Below are positions 34,563 to 46,775 of a DNA stretch of 64,000 nt, piece after piece. The notes beneath the pieces are model-generated. The model saw only the letters and a list, made by a program, of their open reading frames with translations, did not search any database and was not told where the DNA came from. Origin of the DNA: Flaveria trinervia (taxonomy: Eukaryota > Streptophyta > Magnoliopsida > Asterales > Asteraceae); the NCBI GenBank assembly GCA_025506515.1, contig CM046454.1, positions 38,479,440-38,543,439 of the forward strand, given 5' to 3'. A program made the position numbers and the translations under genes. Positions within the stretch are counted from its first letter, which is position 1; every line of letters starts with the position of its first letter.

Positions 34563-36482
34563 GTTTTATGAGTTTACTTCTACTTCTAGAACTGCCTTTT
34601 ACTTCTTAGTGTCTTCTAGGGAGTTAGATAGTACCTAATTTCGTTAGCTTGGTTAAATGCAACTACTTCGGTTTCCCTAAGCTGTTTAGTCAAAGGTCTA
34701 TCTTTTCTTGTAACTATGCTTATTTTGTTTTAATACTCTATAGCCTCATGCACAGTTGCAAGTCTTTTACTAAGTTATTATTATGATCTAATAACCTAGC
34801 AAATTCTCATCTATGCTATTTCTAAACGTATTACAATCAGAACAAGCATGATATCAAACATTTGGTCGTGGTACTTACCTGAGCTGGTTCAGAAGAGTTA
34901 GCCATCAACACAGCATCAGATGTCTCTGGTTCTGGTGATTCTGTCTTTTCAGTCTTTGCTGTGGTAGTCTCCTCTTTAGGCTTGTAACTGACCTCAGTTG
35001 CAGTTGTCTCTTCAATATTTGACATCGCTATCTCACTGCTATATCACCTTCACTCGCAGAATCATCATCAATATCCTCAACACTGGCAATGTTTAGATTC
35101 TCCTGGTGAGACAAACCTAAAACTCCAATCCATCCTGTCCTTCATCATCATGAGCAGTCAAGGCTTTGGATCCTTGCTTGATGAAATAGAACTAGTAGCT
35201 TGCTTGTCTTGACGAGTGAAGGACGAGAATGGGTTCCCGTTACCCGTCTTCTTTGGCTTAACACATTCTCTCTTGAAGTGCCCCTTCTCTCCACAGTTAA
35301 AGCATGTCACTTTGCTCTTGTCAAAGCCAAATGTAGTATCCTTAGTAGCTACCAAGTTCTGTCCGGTCTTTTTCCCAAACTTCTACGCCTTCCGGACAGC
35401 ACTAGCTAAGGCCCACATTATGTCCATTCTTTCAAGCTCCATTTCGTCCACCTTCTCGTAGTCCTCATCTGCCAGATGGTAGTTTCCAATCTTCCCAGTA
35501 ACAAGTCGATCATAAGAATGAACCACTGCAGCCAAAAGATTCATGTGTTCTTGAGCTACTTCTACAGTCACATTATCGAGGTTCTCGGTCTTCAGTCTAG
35601 TAGCATTTGTTTCAGATCCAATATGATGGGTACAAGAAGACCCTAACATGTCTGATCCTGAAGGAGAAGCATGTGAAGGACCCGATGAGCTAGACATAAA
35701 TGCAGTCTGGAGAGGTGCTCCAGATGTCTTAGCTTGAAGCGTGGCATTGTACAAAGCTGGATTCTGAGTATACGAAGACTTCTGAGCTCTGTACTTCATC
35801 CTAAGTGCTTCTTCTCGCAGCTTTAGAATGAAGTCATTTATATCCAGCTTTGCCAGCATTCCACTCTGTCTCAGGTTAGACATGAATGAAGCCCACTTTT
35901 CCGGCAATCTGTCAGCAAAGTTAGTAACTTTCTCTTCCATGGTAGTAGCCACCCCATGTGTATGCAGTTCACTCATCAGATGGTAGAATCTATCTATAAC
36001 ATCGTACAAACTCTCATTTCCCATCGATGAGAAGTTATCGAATTCCTTCTTTAACTCCTTAGCCTTGATTGTCTTCAACGAAGCATTCCCGTCGTACCTC
36101 TTTTCCAGCTCATCCCATAGTTTCTTGGACTGCTTATTCTCTGAGTACTGGTAGAAAATGTCTTTAGGGATAGACTGTGTAATCAATGCATAAACCTCTT
36201 CTCTGTATTATATTTAACTTTCTACGCATCTGTCATCCCTCCTAAGGTTAGCTTTACTCCATCGGCTCCCACCGGCGTACTATACCCAATCTCGATAGCT
36301 TCGCACAGATTCGGATCCACTCCATTGAGGTAGATCTCAAAACGTTGTTTCCAGTGGGGAAACTCATCTAACGTTAAGAGCTTTGGTGGTTTATTATGAT
36401 TACCCACCTCACTCTCAAGTAACAGCAGGTTCTGGATCCTAGAGTCCTTCCCAGCAGTAAATGCTGACATTTGATCTTCCAT
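34563..36482 (-). pseudogene. gag: gag of element A (5' part)
   Basis: Minus strand from the ATG at 36482 (MEDQMSAFTAGKDSRIQ). The capsid-like domain extends to about 35700 (WKQRFEIYLNG, SKKLWDELEKRYDG, DRFYHLMSEL, LPEKWASF). A CCHC knuckle lies at about 35310-35260 (CFNCGEKGHFKREC). A Glu/Thr-rich stretch follows (35025-34837), then a region aligned with the coiled coil of B that is cut at 34563 by element C and resumes at 22156. A TAG at about 36222 replaces the Gln codon seen in B, and further frame changes lie at about 35390 and 35150. Confidence 0.85.
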
Positions 36483-36960
36483 GGCGAATAACTTTACGTC
36501 TACTAAAACAAACTGTCAATTGGTGTGACTGAAGGATGCGATTGGGCTATCCGTGCGAATGAACTATGCGAATGGTTCAATCGTGCTGCTGAACTAAGCG
36601 ATCGGTTCAGTCGTGCGAATGAAGCTGATGCGTATGAACACTGCGAACGAATAGTTCAATCGTACGAATGGAGATGCGACTAGGTCCAATCATGTGTCTG
36701 AGCAATGCGAATGAGGTCCAGTCATGCGAATGGCTCACTCGTGCGACTGAAGGTGCTGTTTTGCGAAAATTCTAGGTTAAACGTGTTTAGCCGTAAAAAT
36801 TCAAAATTTCGCAAGGTCTAATCGCCTAAGTCCGTAGAAACCAAACTTTGATGAGCAGGGAACGTCCAAGATCACTTTTGACACAAAAGATTGTGTTTTT
36901 AGTACAAAAACACAAACTTTTTATCAATCTTGATTGAATCACACGTAATCAAGAGCCAAG
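36483..36960 (-). promoter_or_regulatory. Leader of element A with palindrome cluster
   Basis: Between PBS and gag. The gag-proximal 240 bases (36525-36760) carry TCANTCGNNCGANTGA half- and full sites. The PBS-proximal 200 bases match the leader of B (TTTGACACAAAA, GATTGAATCACACG). No ORF. Confidence 0.7.
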
Positions 36961-36972
36961 GCTCTGATACCA
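36961..36972 (-). other. Primer-binding site of A (initiator tRNA-Met)
   Basis: GCTCTGATACCA on the plus strand, the complement of TGGTATCAGAGC. Confidence 0.93.
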
Positions 36973-36974
36973 AT

Positions 36975-37213
36975 TGAGTCGGTTTTTCGGGATCGATAAA
37001 CATCCGAGCATTTTCTTGACGGAAGGATGAACAACAATAACCAAAAGTCAAATCAATAACACGAGCTATCAAATATTGGTTTCATTGATAAAAACCTAAC
37101 GATTACAAGCTCGTTACAACATAAGAATCAAGACTCTTGGCAAGGGGAAGATCAAGCATAATCTCCCCTCTCATCCGGCAGCCCTAGGCTCCGGGCAGAC
37201 TTCCTCTCAATCC
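36975..37213 (-). repeat. LTR fragment at the 5' end of A: E-type R-U5 only
   Basis: Starts two bases beyond the PBS, where a 5' LTR must end, but matches the reverse of E's LTR (9547-9788) rather than A's own 3' LTR. It breaks off at the base corresponding to 9547, 35 bases downstream of E's TATATATA and close to the expected transcription start. U3 is absent. Confidence 0.8.
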
Positions 37214-37340
37214 TGGTATTTGAACGAAATGCCATTTGTTTTATGTTTTCCGCTGCAATGTTTTGATGAATAAATGTAAAGTATATGTTTTACGTGCGAT
37301 GAATCACCAGCTGTAAGCGTCCCGGGAACGGGGCCTTACA
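37214..37340 (-). repeat. Terminal fragment of a gypsy-type LTR
   Basis: In the minus sense it begins TGTAAGGCCCCGTTCCCGGG and contains TTGCAGCGGAAAAC, resembling the U3 start of plant chromovirus LTRs. It is truncated at the junction with A. Confidence 0.4.
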
Positions 37341-37749
37341 CTTTGTCTATATTGCATTTTCGCTAATTATCTTAAACATTAACGAACTTATTTTTCTAAT
37401 TTCTTTGAAAAATCAAAATTTTATTTATTCTTTTTTAAAAGGATATATATGTATTGAAAACGTTTAAGTATTTTGGAAAATAGAAAAAAATAAAAAAATT
37501 AACAAAAAAATATGCATACATCTTTCACACTTTTTTCTATTATTTTAAGAACTGTTTCTAATGAAGTTTTCTTAAAAACATTTTTGTTTTGTGTAAAAAA
37601 CATTATTTGTATCCACAAATATAGTTAAGGGTATGATGTAATTTTATAAGCATTACGTGACACCCATTCTCTTCGGGTAATTTTTCGATTAAAATTAATA
37701 GCGTTTAAATAACATAACTGTAAGGTATTATCAACTTGGTTTAAGAAAA
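37341..37749. other. AT-rich stretch, nothing recognised
   Basis: Long A and T runs, no ORF, no clear repeat structure. Confidence 0.5.
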
Positions 37750-39400
37750 CCCACCCATGGATGACAGACTCCTATTACCTACTAGTTTCATCATCCGTGA
37801 CATCCCTAGCAACCTCATTACCTACCAACTGATATTCATACAAAGTCAACATTTCTAATTGAGTTTTATTTTTATAACATATATAAATTATATACTTTTG
37901 GAACCTCTTTTAATGAGCACACATCTGTCATACATAATAGTCAACTAATTGACTTCCATGGCATCTTTTATCATGTTCCTTTGCTTTCTTCTTTTCATTA
38001 TATTTCTCTTTCTTAACTAGGTTTGCATAAAACAAGAGCCTAAATATTTGATAGGCAACAAATGTCATCTCATGTTAGGACCTTATATAGAGTGGTAGCT
38101 AACCACTGATATTTAACCCATATTGCAATTGCTTTATCCTGCTCATGAAAAAGATTTTAACATTTTATTTAACCCATATAAGTGGAGTCCTTCAATAGTA
38201 CTTGCAAGGTTTTTCATCATCATCATCATCAAGTTTCACTTCATTTCTTTTCATTCATATATTCTCCTCTTTAATCATAGGTAATACTTATAAAGTATTC
38301 ATTCCTTCTCATCACATGACATAAAACGATAAATATTATTCATAAAATAACCACATCATGACTTATGTATTAAAATCATAACATTAACCTTATAAAATAT
38401 CTTAAGTAACATTAATACAGGTAAGAGTATACTAATACGGGCAATATAATAATGCATGTGAGTAACTTAGTGTGGGTAACTATACTAATATGGGTAATAA
38501 TACTTAGGCTTATGTGACTACTTTGGACTAATGTAGGGGAAGAGAAAATGCGATAAACCAATATGGATGACTAACACTTATTGAATATGAACATAGAATC
38601 AAACACGGGTGAGGTAAACTATATGGGCACTAATGTAGGTGACCAATATTTGATCGTTATGCTAAATAGAACAAATATGAGTAATAGTAAACTATGCGGA
38701 TGCTAAGTAGTTATGCGGGCATAGTAATCCAATGCGGTAGGGTAAAACCTTTTGCATGATTTCAACCTTAGGTATTTTTAACCTAAACAAGGGGCGCATG
38801 CTCTAACTCGTAGATCTAGTCCTCATAGAAGTAGGGATTATAGCAAGAACATACCATGCATAAGACATCATAATAAATCTTATGAAAACATGATATTTTA
38901 CTTAAAAATATCATCTTTATCATAGAAAACATAAGTTTATTAAAGGATTTTCATTTTAGCATGCATATTATCCACAAAAGACAGAAAACATGTAAAAAAG
39001 AGAATCTAGAACTCACCTTAACAATCCTTCGAGCGAAACCCTAAACCGAAGAGTAAAACTTGAGATCTATATAAACGCGTAAAGTATTAAACTTTACGCA
39101 TAGAAAATGACTTAAAAGCCTAGTTCTAGCTTATGATAAAAATCATATCTTTTATGAATTCTTCAACTTTCTCTCTCTAGATTGATTTGGAGTTTTCTCT
39201 TTCTAGAATCGATTTGGAGTTTTCTCTCTCTAAATTTAGGGTTACTTTGATGTGCATGAGAGTGAAAGGAGGGGGCGCCTCCCTCATTTTATACCCAAAC
39301 ATAGTTATATTTTGCGTTTGCCTGCTTTTTACCCTTCCTTTTATTTAAAATGTCTATTTTATTCTTTTTTTCTTTCTTTTAGGATTTTCAAGCATTAAAA
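37750..39400 (-). repeat. Gypsy-like LTR remnant, copy 1
   Basis: Aligns with 39740-41125 plus 43531-43795 (copy 2). In the minus sense a TATAAAA box at about 39290 is followed by a CT-rich start and TAGAGAGAGAAAA runs, as in plant gypsy LTRs. It contains a degenerate ACTAATGCGGGTAAC repeat (38400-38760). Boundaries are approximate. Confidence 0.5.
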
Positions 39401-40439
39401 GTATAACCCCCTTATATAGGTTTCGTCTCTGAAACCTATTACTCTTTAGAGAGATCTAGGTTGTGCCTTATTATTTCTTCTTCAGATTCTCAAGTTGCCT
39501 CTAATCCTTTATGATGTTTCCATTGCACCTTAACTTGGCTAATCACCTTATTCCTTAACTACTTCTTCTTTCAATCTAGGATGGCTATGGGTTGTTTTAC
39601 ATATGTTAGCATATGAAATATTGCAACGGAATACTTTTAAATCATTAATCACATTTATCAATAAGTTCTCAAATTACATGTTGTTCAAGAATAGAAAGCA
39701 TTATCATTGTTCATTACGAATTAAAACATAAGCTAAACATGTGGACGCCAGACTCCTATTTTCAAGTAGCTTCATCATTCATGTCATTCTCAACAAGCCT
39801 CATTACCTTCCAACTGATATGCATAATAAGTTAGTGTTACTAATTGAGTATAGTTTTATAATAATATATAAAATATATATACTTTTGGAAACTTGTTATA
39901 ATGAACATATATCCATCATACATAATAGTCAAATAATTGATTTCCATAGCATCTTTTATCGTGTTCATTAGCTTTCTTCTTTTCATAATCATTCTCTTTA
40001 TTAACTAGATTTACACAAAGCAAGAGCCTAAAACATCTGATTGGCAACAAATGTCACCTTCTTTAAGGACCTCATATATAGTGATAGCTAACCTATGATA
40101 GTTGACCCACACTACAAAGCTTGTAGCCTGCTAAGAATAAGGGCCTAACATCTCATTTGACCCACATAAGTGGAATCCATCAATAGTTCTTTCAAGAATT
40201 TTCATCATCATTAGGGCCCGAATAACGTTCATTAAATCTCACTGTCATTCTTTTCATTCATTAATGTTCTTCTTTAATCACTAGCAATACTTAGAAAGTA
40301 TTCATTCTTTATCATCACATATCATGAAACATCAAATATTATTCATAAAATAACCACATAATTGCTCATATATTAAAATCAAAACATTAACCCTGATAAA
40401 ATATCTTAAGTAACATTTAATATGGGGTTCAGTAAACTA

Positions 40440-40545
40440 ATGCAGGCAACTATACTAATACAGGTGAGTAGCTTAATGCGGGTAACTATACTAATGCGGG
40501 TAACTATACTGACGCGGGTAACTATACTAACGCGAGTAATAGTAT
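40440..40545. repeat. 18-bp tandem repeat
   Basis: About five units of ACTAATGCGGGTAACTAT with small changes, within gypsy-like LTR copy 2. The short ORFs over it on both strands are products of the repeat. Confidence 0.7.
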
Positions 40546-41125
40546 TCAGGCTTATACAGCTACTTTGGACTAATGTGGGTGAAGAACAAATGCGTTCAAC
40601 CAATGCAAATGACTAGCACTTGGTCATTATGAACATGGAAACAAATGTGGGTGAGGTAAACCAATGTGGGCACCAATACGGGTGACCAACACTTGGTCAT
40701 TATGCTGAACGTTACAAATGCGGGCAATAGTAAACTATGTGGATGCCTAAGTAGTTATGCGGGGAACAATATTCCAGTGCGGCATGGTAAAACCTTTTGT
40801 CTGATGTCAAACTTAGGTATTTTTTTCAACATAAATAAGGGTGCATTACTTTAACCCATAAATATGCTCCTCATGTAACTCTGCTTCATAGCAAGAACAT
40901 ACCACGCATAAGACATCATCATCAATCTCATAAAAACGTATTTATCAATGGATTTTCATTTTAGCATGCATATCAGCACCAAAAGAAACAAAACATGTAA
41001 AAGAGAGGATCTAGAACTCATCTTAATAAGCCTCTAAACAAAAGTTTAAACCTGAAAGTAAAACTAAAGATCTACACAAACACGTAAAGTTTCAAATTTT
41101 ACAACACATAGAAAATAACTTTCGA

Positions 41126-43530
41126 TGTAACATCTGCCATTTTCAAGTTATTAACTCAAACCCGAACCAAAATTGAACTTTATACGATATGAATCTCTTT
41201 ATTTCACTTATTTTTTTACATTAATGAATTATATGGATTAGACGTGTTGTTTAAACAATATTGTGAATTGATTGTGTAATTTATCATTTAAATAACTTAT
41301 CATAATTCATTGATTTATAAATAATTCTTTTTCATAAAATTATAAAGTTTATAAATCATTTTACAATAAATAACTAAATGGAAAAGACTTAATAAAACTT
41401 ATAAAGTTATAAAATGAATTTTAATAAAATTATAAAGTTTTATTAGTAATTATGAATTTTAATTATTGAAAATAAATAATCAAATTATAAAGTTACAAGT
41501 TTTATAAAATTTTAAAAATTTTATAAGAAAATAAGTTGATTAAATTAAAATTAAGGTTTTAATAAATTAAAATTTTAAATTGTAATTATTCTTTTATCTA
41601 ATTATTTTATTTAATCTTATATTATTTCAAAATTATAACCCCCTTTTAAAAGACTTATAACTCACCATTAACACCATTCATAATCTCCTACTAACCTCAA
41701 GTATAAAAGCAAAGCTTAGGCTTCACTTTTTATTTGCTCATTCTCTAAAAATTTCATTCTCATATCTTTCTTTTATCCATTGGTTATGATCAATTTGAAG
41801 AATTTTATTTTACAAGAAATTTCAAGCATTCTTAATACTAAGGTAATATTTTATTTCTTTTATATTATACATTTCAATCATCTTAACATCCAATTGTTCT
41901 CATGACTTTATGTTCTTACATTATTCTTTCTTCTGCCAAATCTCTTTTTTAAATCATTGTCATTTGACTATTAACATTTAATAATCACTAACCTTATAAA
42001 AATCACTAACATTCCTGAATCAAGTTAACAACACACTAACATAAACAAAGAATCCCATTTGCATATGGACGGCTATGCCGCCGCGTTCGGTTATTCCACA
42101 AGATTATTTTTCTAAATGATGGCTATGCCAAAGTCTTAGAATATTTGTATAACTCAAATGAAGACGAATATACCATATATTGACATAATAAATTGATCTA
42201 ACCCGTTTCATGCTTTAACGATTTTAAAAGTGCACATAAGTGTCTTACTACAATTCTGGCAGAATATAATCTTACTTCAACTGATCATAAGTTGATCATA
42301 AAAAACTATATTTGAGTAAACTCAAACTCCAATATTAAGTTCATTGAATTACTGCTTCAACGATAGCTTATATTACTTCAAAATCAATCGGACAACTCAA
42401 TAGCAGCCTTCACAAGATAAGTGCGCATTTCAGCACCTTCTGTCTTGTGCTGCTGTTTTGACCTATTTACAGATCTTTCCATAAAAATGTTTCTAAATGA
42501 TGGTTGTCTGGAAGTCTTTGAGCTACTCAAATATAATTTTTTATAATTTTATGAAACCGTTTGCTATTTTTAAAACCTCTTCAAACATATTTATCAAACA
42601 TTCTGTCCATAATCTAATATTGGTACAATAATCGTTTATCAATCTACCTTTCATTTATTGGCATTCCTAAGCGTCCTAACTTCTTGTAATGAATTCCAAA
42701 CTCAAGTTATTGTTTTTTTTATCATTTAGCACATCATCTTTGACTCTTCACATCTAAGCTTTCTTATGTACTCTACAACTATCACTATACTTGTGAGTTT
42801 TCCATGTGAGTTCTTCATGCCCCATTTTTACTTTATTCCACACCTTTTGGGGTGAAACATGTTAACCTTATAAAATTACACTTGTAAACATCTTGATACT
42901 TGTAAATGCACATGAAATTCATCTTTACCTTTTTTCATGGTTATTGGTATTATTGTGAACGTTATATGAGATACATATTTTGTTTACAATCATTAACTAT
43001 TGCTAGCCTGGTGACATCTTAGATCTGTGAGCCTGACAAGCCTATTTGGTGCTAAAGCCGATGTATTGTTGGCTCCTGATGACCTATGACTTGTTCATCA
43101 TGGGAACCAAGTACACTTAGTCAATCTCATAAACTTGTAATTAAGTCGAGGTTTGATTATAGTTGTATGTGTTCTAATAACTTGCATAATTTATAACCAT
43201 TGACATGAATTGCTACTTGTAAATATTTTATATATATGTATGTTTAACTCATAGAAACTCACCAACTTTCAAAGTTGACCCTTTATTTTAACATGTTTCA
43301 GGTTTGATACTTGAGGATCTCTTCATGCTCATATAGGACTTGGACTTAGTTTAATTGAAAATATTATATTGTTGTTTATACCTTGTTTGTAATGTAATGA
43401 TTTAATTGTCTTGTATTGTTTAATAAAATTGATATTTAATATTATTTCAGCTTATTAGTTCCATTTGCTATGAACAATTGTTTCGCATTCGTCCGCCCTG
43501 AATGATTCTGCCGTCGGTCGGGGTGTGACA
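41126..43530 (+). repeat. Solo LTR, chromovirus-like (2.4 kb), with target duplication
   Basis: Begins TGTAACATC and ends GGGGTGTGACA; the ends are imperfect inverted repeats. Flanks are TTCGA (41121-41125) and TTGGA (43531-43535), one mismatch, and the copy 1 sequence shows the uninterrupted site. A TATAAAA box lies at about 41704. The 3' third carries AATAAA-like sites. No PBS or coding region follows, so it is a solo LTR. Confidence 0.7.
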
Positions 43531-43795
43531 TTGGAGACTAGATCTAGCTTAGATCTATGAAAAATTATGATAAAAATCATACCTTGGATGAAATTTTCTA
43601 CTTTCTCTCTCTAGACCCGATTTGCAGCTTTCTCTTTCTAAATTGAGGGTTGATTGGATGTGCGTGGGAGTAAGAGGAGGAGGCGACTCCCTTCTTTTAT
43701 ACCCACGCATGGTTATTTTGTTTTTGCCTACTTTTTGACCCTTCTTTTTATCTAAATTGTCTCCTTTCATTTCTTTTAAGGATTTTGGGTGTTAC

Positions 43796-44500
43796 AACCT
43801 GTAAACTATCATGAACATCAATAGCTTGGGAAACACAATAGGTCCTAAATCGTAATGCATAAAAATAATAGTCATCAATGCATCAAATGAACATACAAAC
43901 CCCAAATCCATAATGAGTCAAAGAAAACAAACATAACCACAACTAGTGGGCACAATCGTAACAAACCAAATTAGTACACTACAGTCAAATAAAATAACCC
44001 CTAAAAGTTTCTAGCATAAAGTTTAAAAGTGTCGCGCTGCCACAAATGTGGCCGCATTACCATCGCCACACTGAATGGCCAGAAGACAGCCGCCAGCTAG
44101 GTACACGTCAACTAGAATCAAGGTAGAGAAGAAATTTGGTCAAGAACCATTCTCACTATCATAAACAATTACTAGATTTTAACACTATAACCTTAGATCT
44201 AGAAACCCTAAATTAAGGTACCAAGAGATAAGGGTGTTAGGGAGAAATAAATCCCTCACCACCATTATCACCATCTTAAACATAGCATGTCATAGATGGT
44301 GACGAATACAGCCGCACAACCACCGACGGTACAATGAAGGGATGGGAGGCGTAAGCTACCTTCCACCATCAGGATATGACGGCATAATAAAAAAACTTTG
44401 ATGAAGAAGACTTAGGTTGATGGAAAATGAAAATAGAATATTCTTTGTTCAGAAAGATTGAAACATTGTATTTGGAGATAAACTAGAGAAATTAAGTTAA
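43796..44500. other. Unassigned non-coding sequence
   Basis: No ORF, LTR end or repeat array that I can support. Confidence 0.4.
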
Positions 44501-44504
44501 GTTG

Positions 44505-46000
44505 AGTGGGAGGCCTTGTACAAAAAGTCCAAAGATGTTTCTAGATTAGCATTGACAAATGATGTTACATTCAATCAACTGAAATAGAACACAACAAATG
44601 GGATCATGGATGCTTTGCTAAAATATAATGACAACAAATAAGGTTTTCTTGATAAGTGAGCTTCTGAACACAAAGTTGAGGGATTGTAGCTTAGTGATAA
44701 CACATATTAACAACCTCAATTATATTTTATCAAGAATTGTCTTAGTTGGGATAAAGTTTGATAATAAATAGGTTTGTTTAAAAATATCTAAATCCAAAAT
44801 ATCAGAAAACCCAAAATTTGGATATTCAAAATTTTGGTTATCTAAAATTTTGGATATCCGAAATTTGAATATTTGAAATTCCGGATTCGAAGAGTGATTT
44901 TGAGAATTTTCGAATATCCGAAATATTTATATAAAATTTTAAAATATTAAATATGAATTAAATGTTCCAGATATTTTCAGATACTTTGGATATTTTAATA
45001 AAAACTTCGAAGAACAAAAAAATCAATAAAAATTATTATACTTTTGTAAATGTATTAAATATTACAATTTTTTGGAATTTGGATATCCGAACGAATATCT
45101 GAATCCGAATCTAAAATATCGGATACCCAAAATGTCATATTCGGATTCAGATAGTGAAATCCATTATCTGAAGTTTTTGGATTTCCGAATTTCAACACCC
45201 TTAATAATAACATTCAAGCACTATTGTTGTTATGATCTCTATTAAAATGTTAGTTAGGAATTGTTACTATTATATTTAGTCCTACGAGGACAAGTGAATT
45301 CATTTTTGAATGTATTCGAGATCTTGTTTATGTTAAGGACGTCACAAGAATAGTTCACGTGAATCACCAAAAAGTGAGTTGTGGAATGTTGGTAGAGGTC
45401 AGGGAAATAATAGGAACAATGAGGGTAGGGAAAGGAGTTCTCATAAACGTAGAATGAATATGAAGTGTTGGAGCTATAATGATGTGAGACACATTAAGAG
45501 CAGGTGTCCAAATAAGAAAGAATTAAGCACTGCTACTTAGGATGTTTATGATGAAAACACATTGATACTCAGTGTAGACTTAGTATGCACAACGATATAA
45601 TGATCACTAATCTGCAACAAGGAGACTTTGGTAAGGTACGGTTAGGTATGATGAGATTCTTGTTGTCATGAGTATTAGAGAAATTGATCTAAAAACACTA
45701 GTTCCATGGAACTTATAGAAAGAAAGGGTGATTCCACTATTGAACACGAAACTTATCTATGTCTATCAATGTGATAGATAGGGAAACAAAGTTAAGTTTG
45801 GTATTGGTAAATGGAAGGTAATTGGTAGCAATCTTGTTATTTTGCATGGTAAGAAACAAGGATCACTATATATGTTTGAGGTACCTGTTAAGGAGGAGTT
45901 TAACTATCTCGGTTAAGGAGAAACGGCCTATTTTGTTGAATCAAAAGTGAAAAGAAGGTTCATTTTGCAACTATGAATTCTAATGCCAATCTGGTTCAAG
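44505..46000 (+). pseudogene. gag-pol: Decayed copia gag-protease (Tork/Ivana-like), interrupted
   Basis: Translated fragments fit a different copia lineage. WEALYKKSKDVSRLAL, FNQLK and HINNLNYILS at 44510-44740 belong to gag. A degraded knuckle, CWSYNDVRHIKSRC, lies at about 45465-45510 with the second Cys changed to Tyr. VKFGIGKWKVIGSNLVI and HGKKQGSLYMFEVP (45790-45890) match the protease to pre-integrase region. Many stop codons. An AT-rich insert (44760-45210) separates the two halves of gag. Confidence 0.6.
44760..45210. repeat. AT-rich insert with GGATATCCGAAA palindromic repeats
   Basis: Variants of TTTGGATATCCGAAA and their complements fill 450 bases. It interrupts the decayed gag. 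It could be a MITE or another non-autonomous repeat; no clear terminal repeats or target duplication were found. Confidence 0.5.
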
Positions 46001-46029
46001 CATAAGAAAGGTTGAAGGTTTAAATAATT

Positions 46030-46775
46030 TAGGGTTTTTATAGCAATGGGAGCACAAGACGTGTTTCATTTAAGTATTAAAACATCATTGAGCTTTGAAG
46101 AATGGGATTTTGATTAAAAATATCTTATATAGATTACTTACTAAGTGTAAAGGGTGTTGATTTTTCTCAATGTATCTCAAGATTCGGTGAAGTGCGTAAA
46201 CCGGTTGAGATTGAGGATGGGTCAGTGGTAGGTTTAGCTATAATCGGGTCAGCTATGACTGACCTGTTAGAGTTATCAGAAGCTTTAGCTAGCCTTTCAA
46301 GTAACCAGTGAGAAAGGCCACTGCAACTAAAAGAATTAGGTTATCATCTTAGCTTCTTCTTTAAATAGAGGCTTGGAAGACTTCTAATATGATTAATTGA
46401 GAGACTGAAATTGGGTTTTCTTGGATGTAGTTATTGATTGTTTAAAGCCTACAAGTAGAAGATTGTTGAATTGTGAATGCTTTTGCGCTTGGGATCAAGT
46501 TTGCAACAAGAAGAATACAAGCTCAAGCCTATGTTTATTTTCTTGTTTACTAAGACATTAACCCTTGATTATATCTATATTACTATGCTTACATTGCTAC
46601 ATAATTGTAATATTTGAGCACCTTGAAAGTATAAAAAATAAACCCTAGTTGCACGCAGCGAACGTAGGACACCTTGACCTAACCACGATACATCTTGTAT
46701 TCCCTATTTTCTTATTCTATAATTGTTTGTGCATGTGTGCTAACATCCATATTCTGTTGCGTTAACACTAACACC
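46030..46775 (+). repeat. Probable copia LTR (Tork-type)
   Basis: TTAAATAGAGG box at about 46363. The downstream part (CGCAGCGAACGTAGGACACC, then TTGTTTGTGCATGTG) resembles U5 of Tork-type copia LTRs. It is followed at about 46774 by TTTGCTACCGAGC, a plausible decayed PBS. The 5' edge is not resolved. Confidence 0.45.

Larger units (their letters stand above)
11023..37213 (-). mobile_element. Sirevirus-type copia element A, split by element C
   Basis: Read on the minus strand: LTR fragment (37213-36975), PBS (36972-36961), leader, gag (36482-34563), then, after the inserted element C (34562-22157), the rest of gag and pol (22156-17908), a 2.7-kb spacer, ORF3 (15225-11820), polypurine tract and 3' LTR (11794-11023). 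Element B aligns with it from leader to ORF3. Its two LTR regions do not match each other: the PBS-side fragment is E-type and the ORF3-side LTR is B-type. No matching flanking duplication is visible (TTAAT on the left, TGGTA on the right). It is old, with nonsense codons in gag and ORF3. Confidence 0.85.
39740..43795 (-). repeat. Gypsy-like LTR remnant, copy 2, split by a solo LTR
   Basis: Second direct copy of the 37750-39400 sequence; 41126-43530 is inserted in it. Its outer end reads GGGTGTTACA on the plus strand, i.e. a minus-strand start TGTAACACCC typical of chromovirus LTRs. Confidence 0.5.

Noticed and set aside
9254..37217. CTGGT as a 5-bp target duplication around the E plus A block
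   Set aside because: The ends so defined are not TG...CA, and a 5-base match is likely by chance given the uncertain left boundary.
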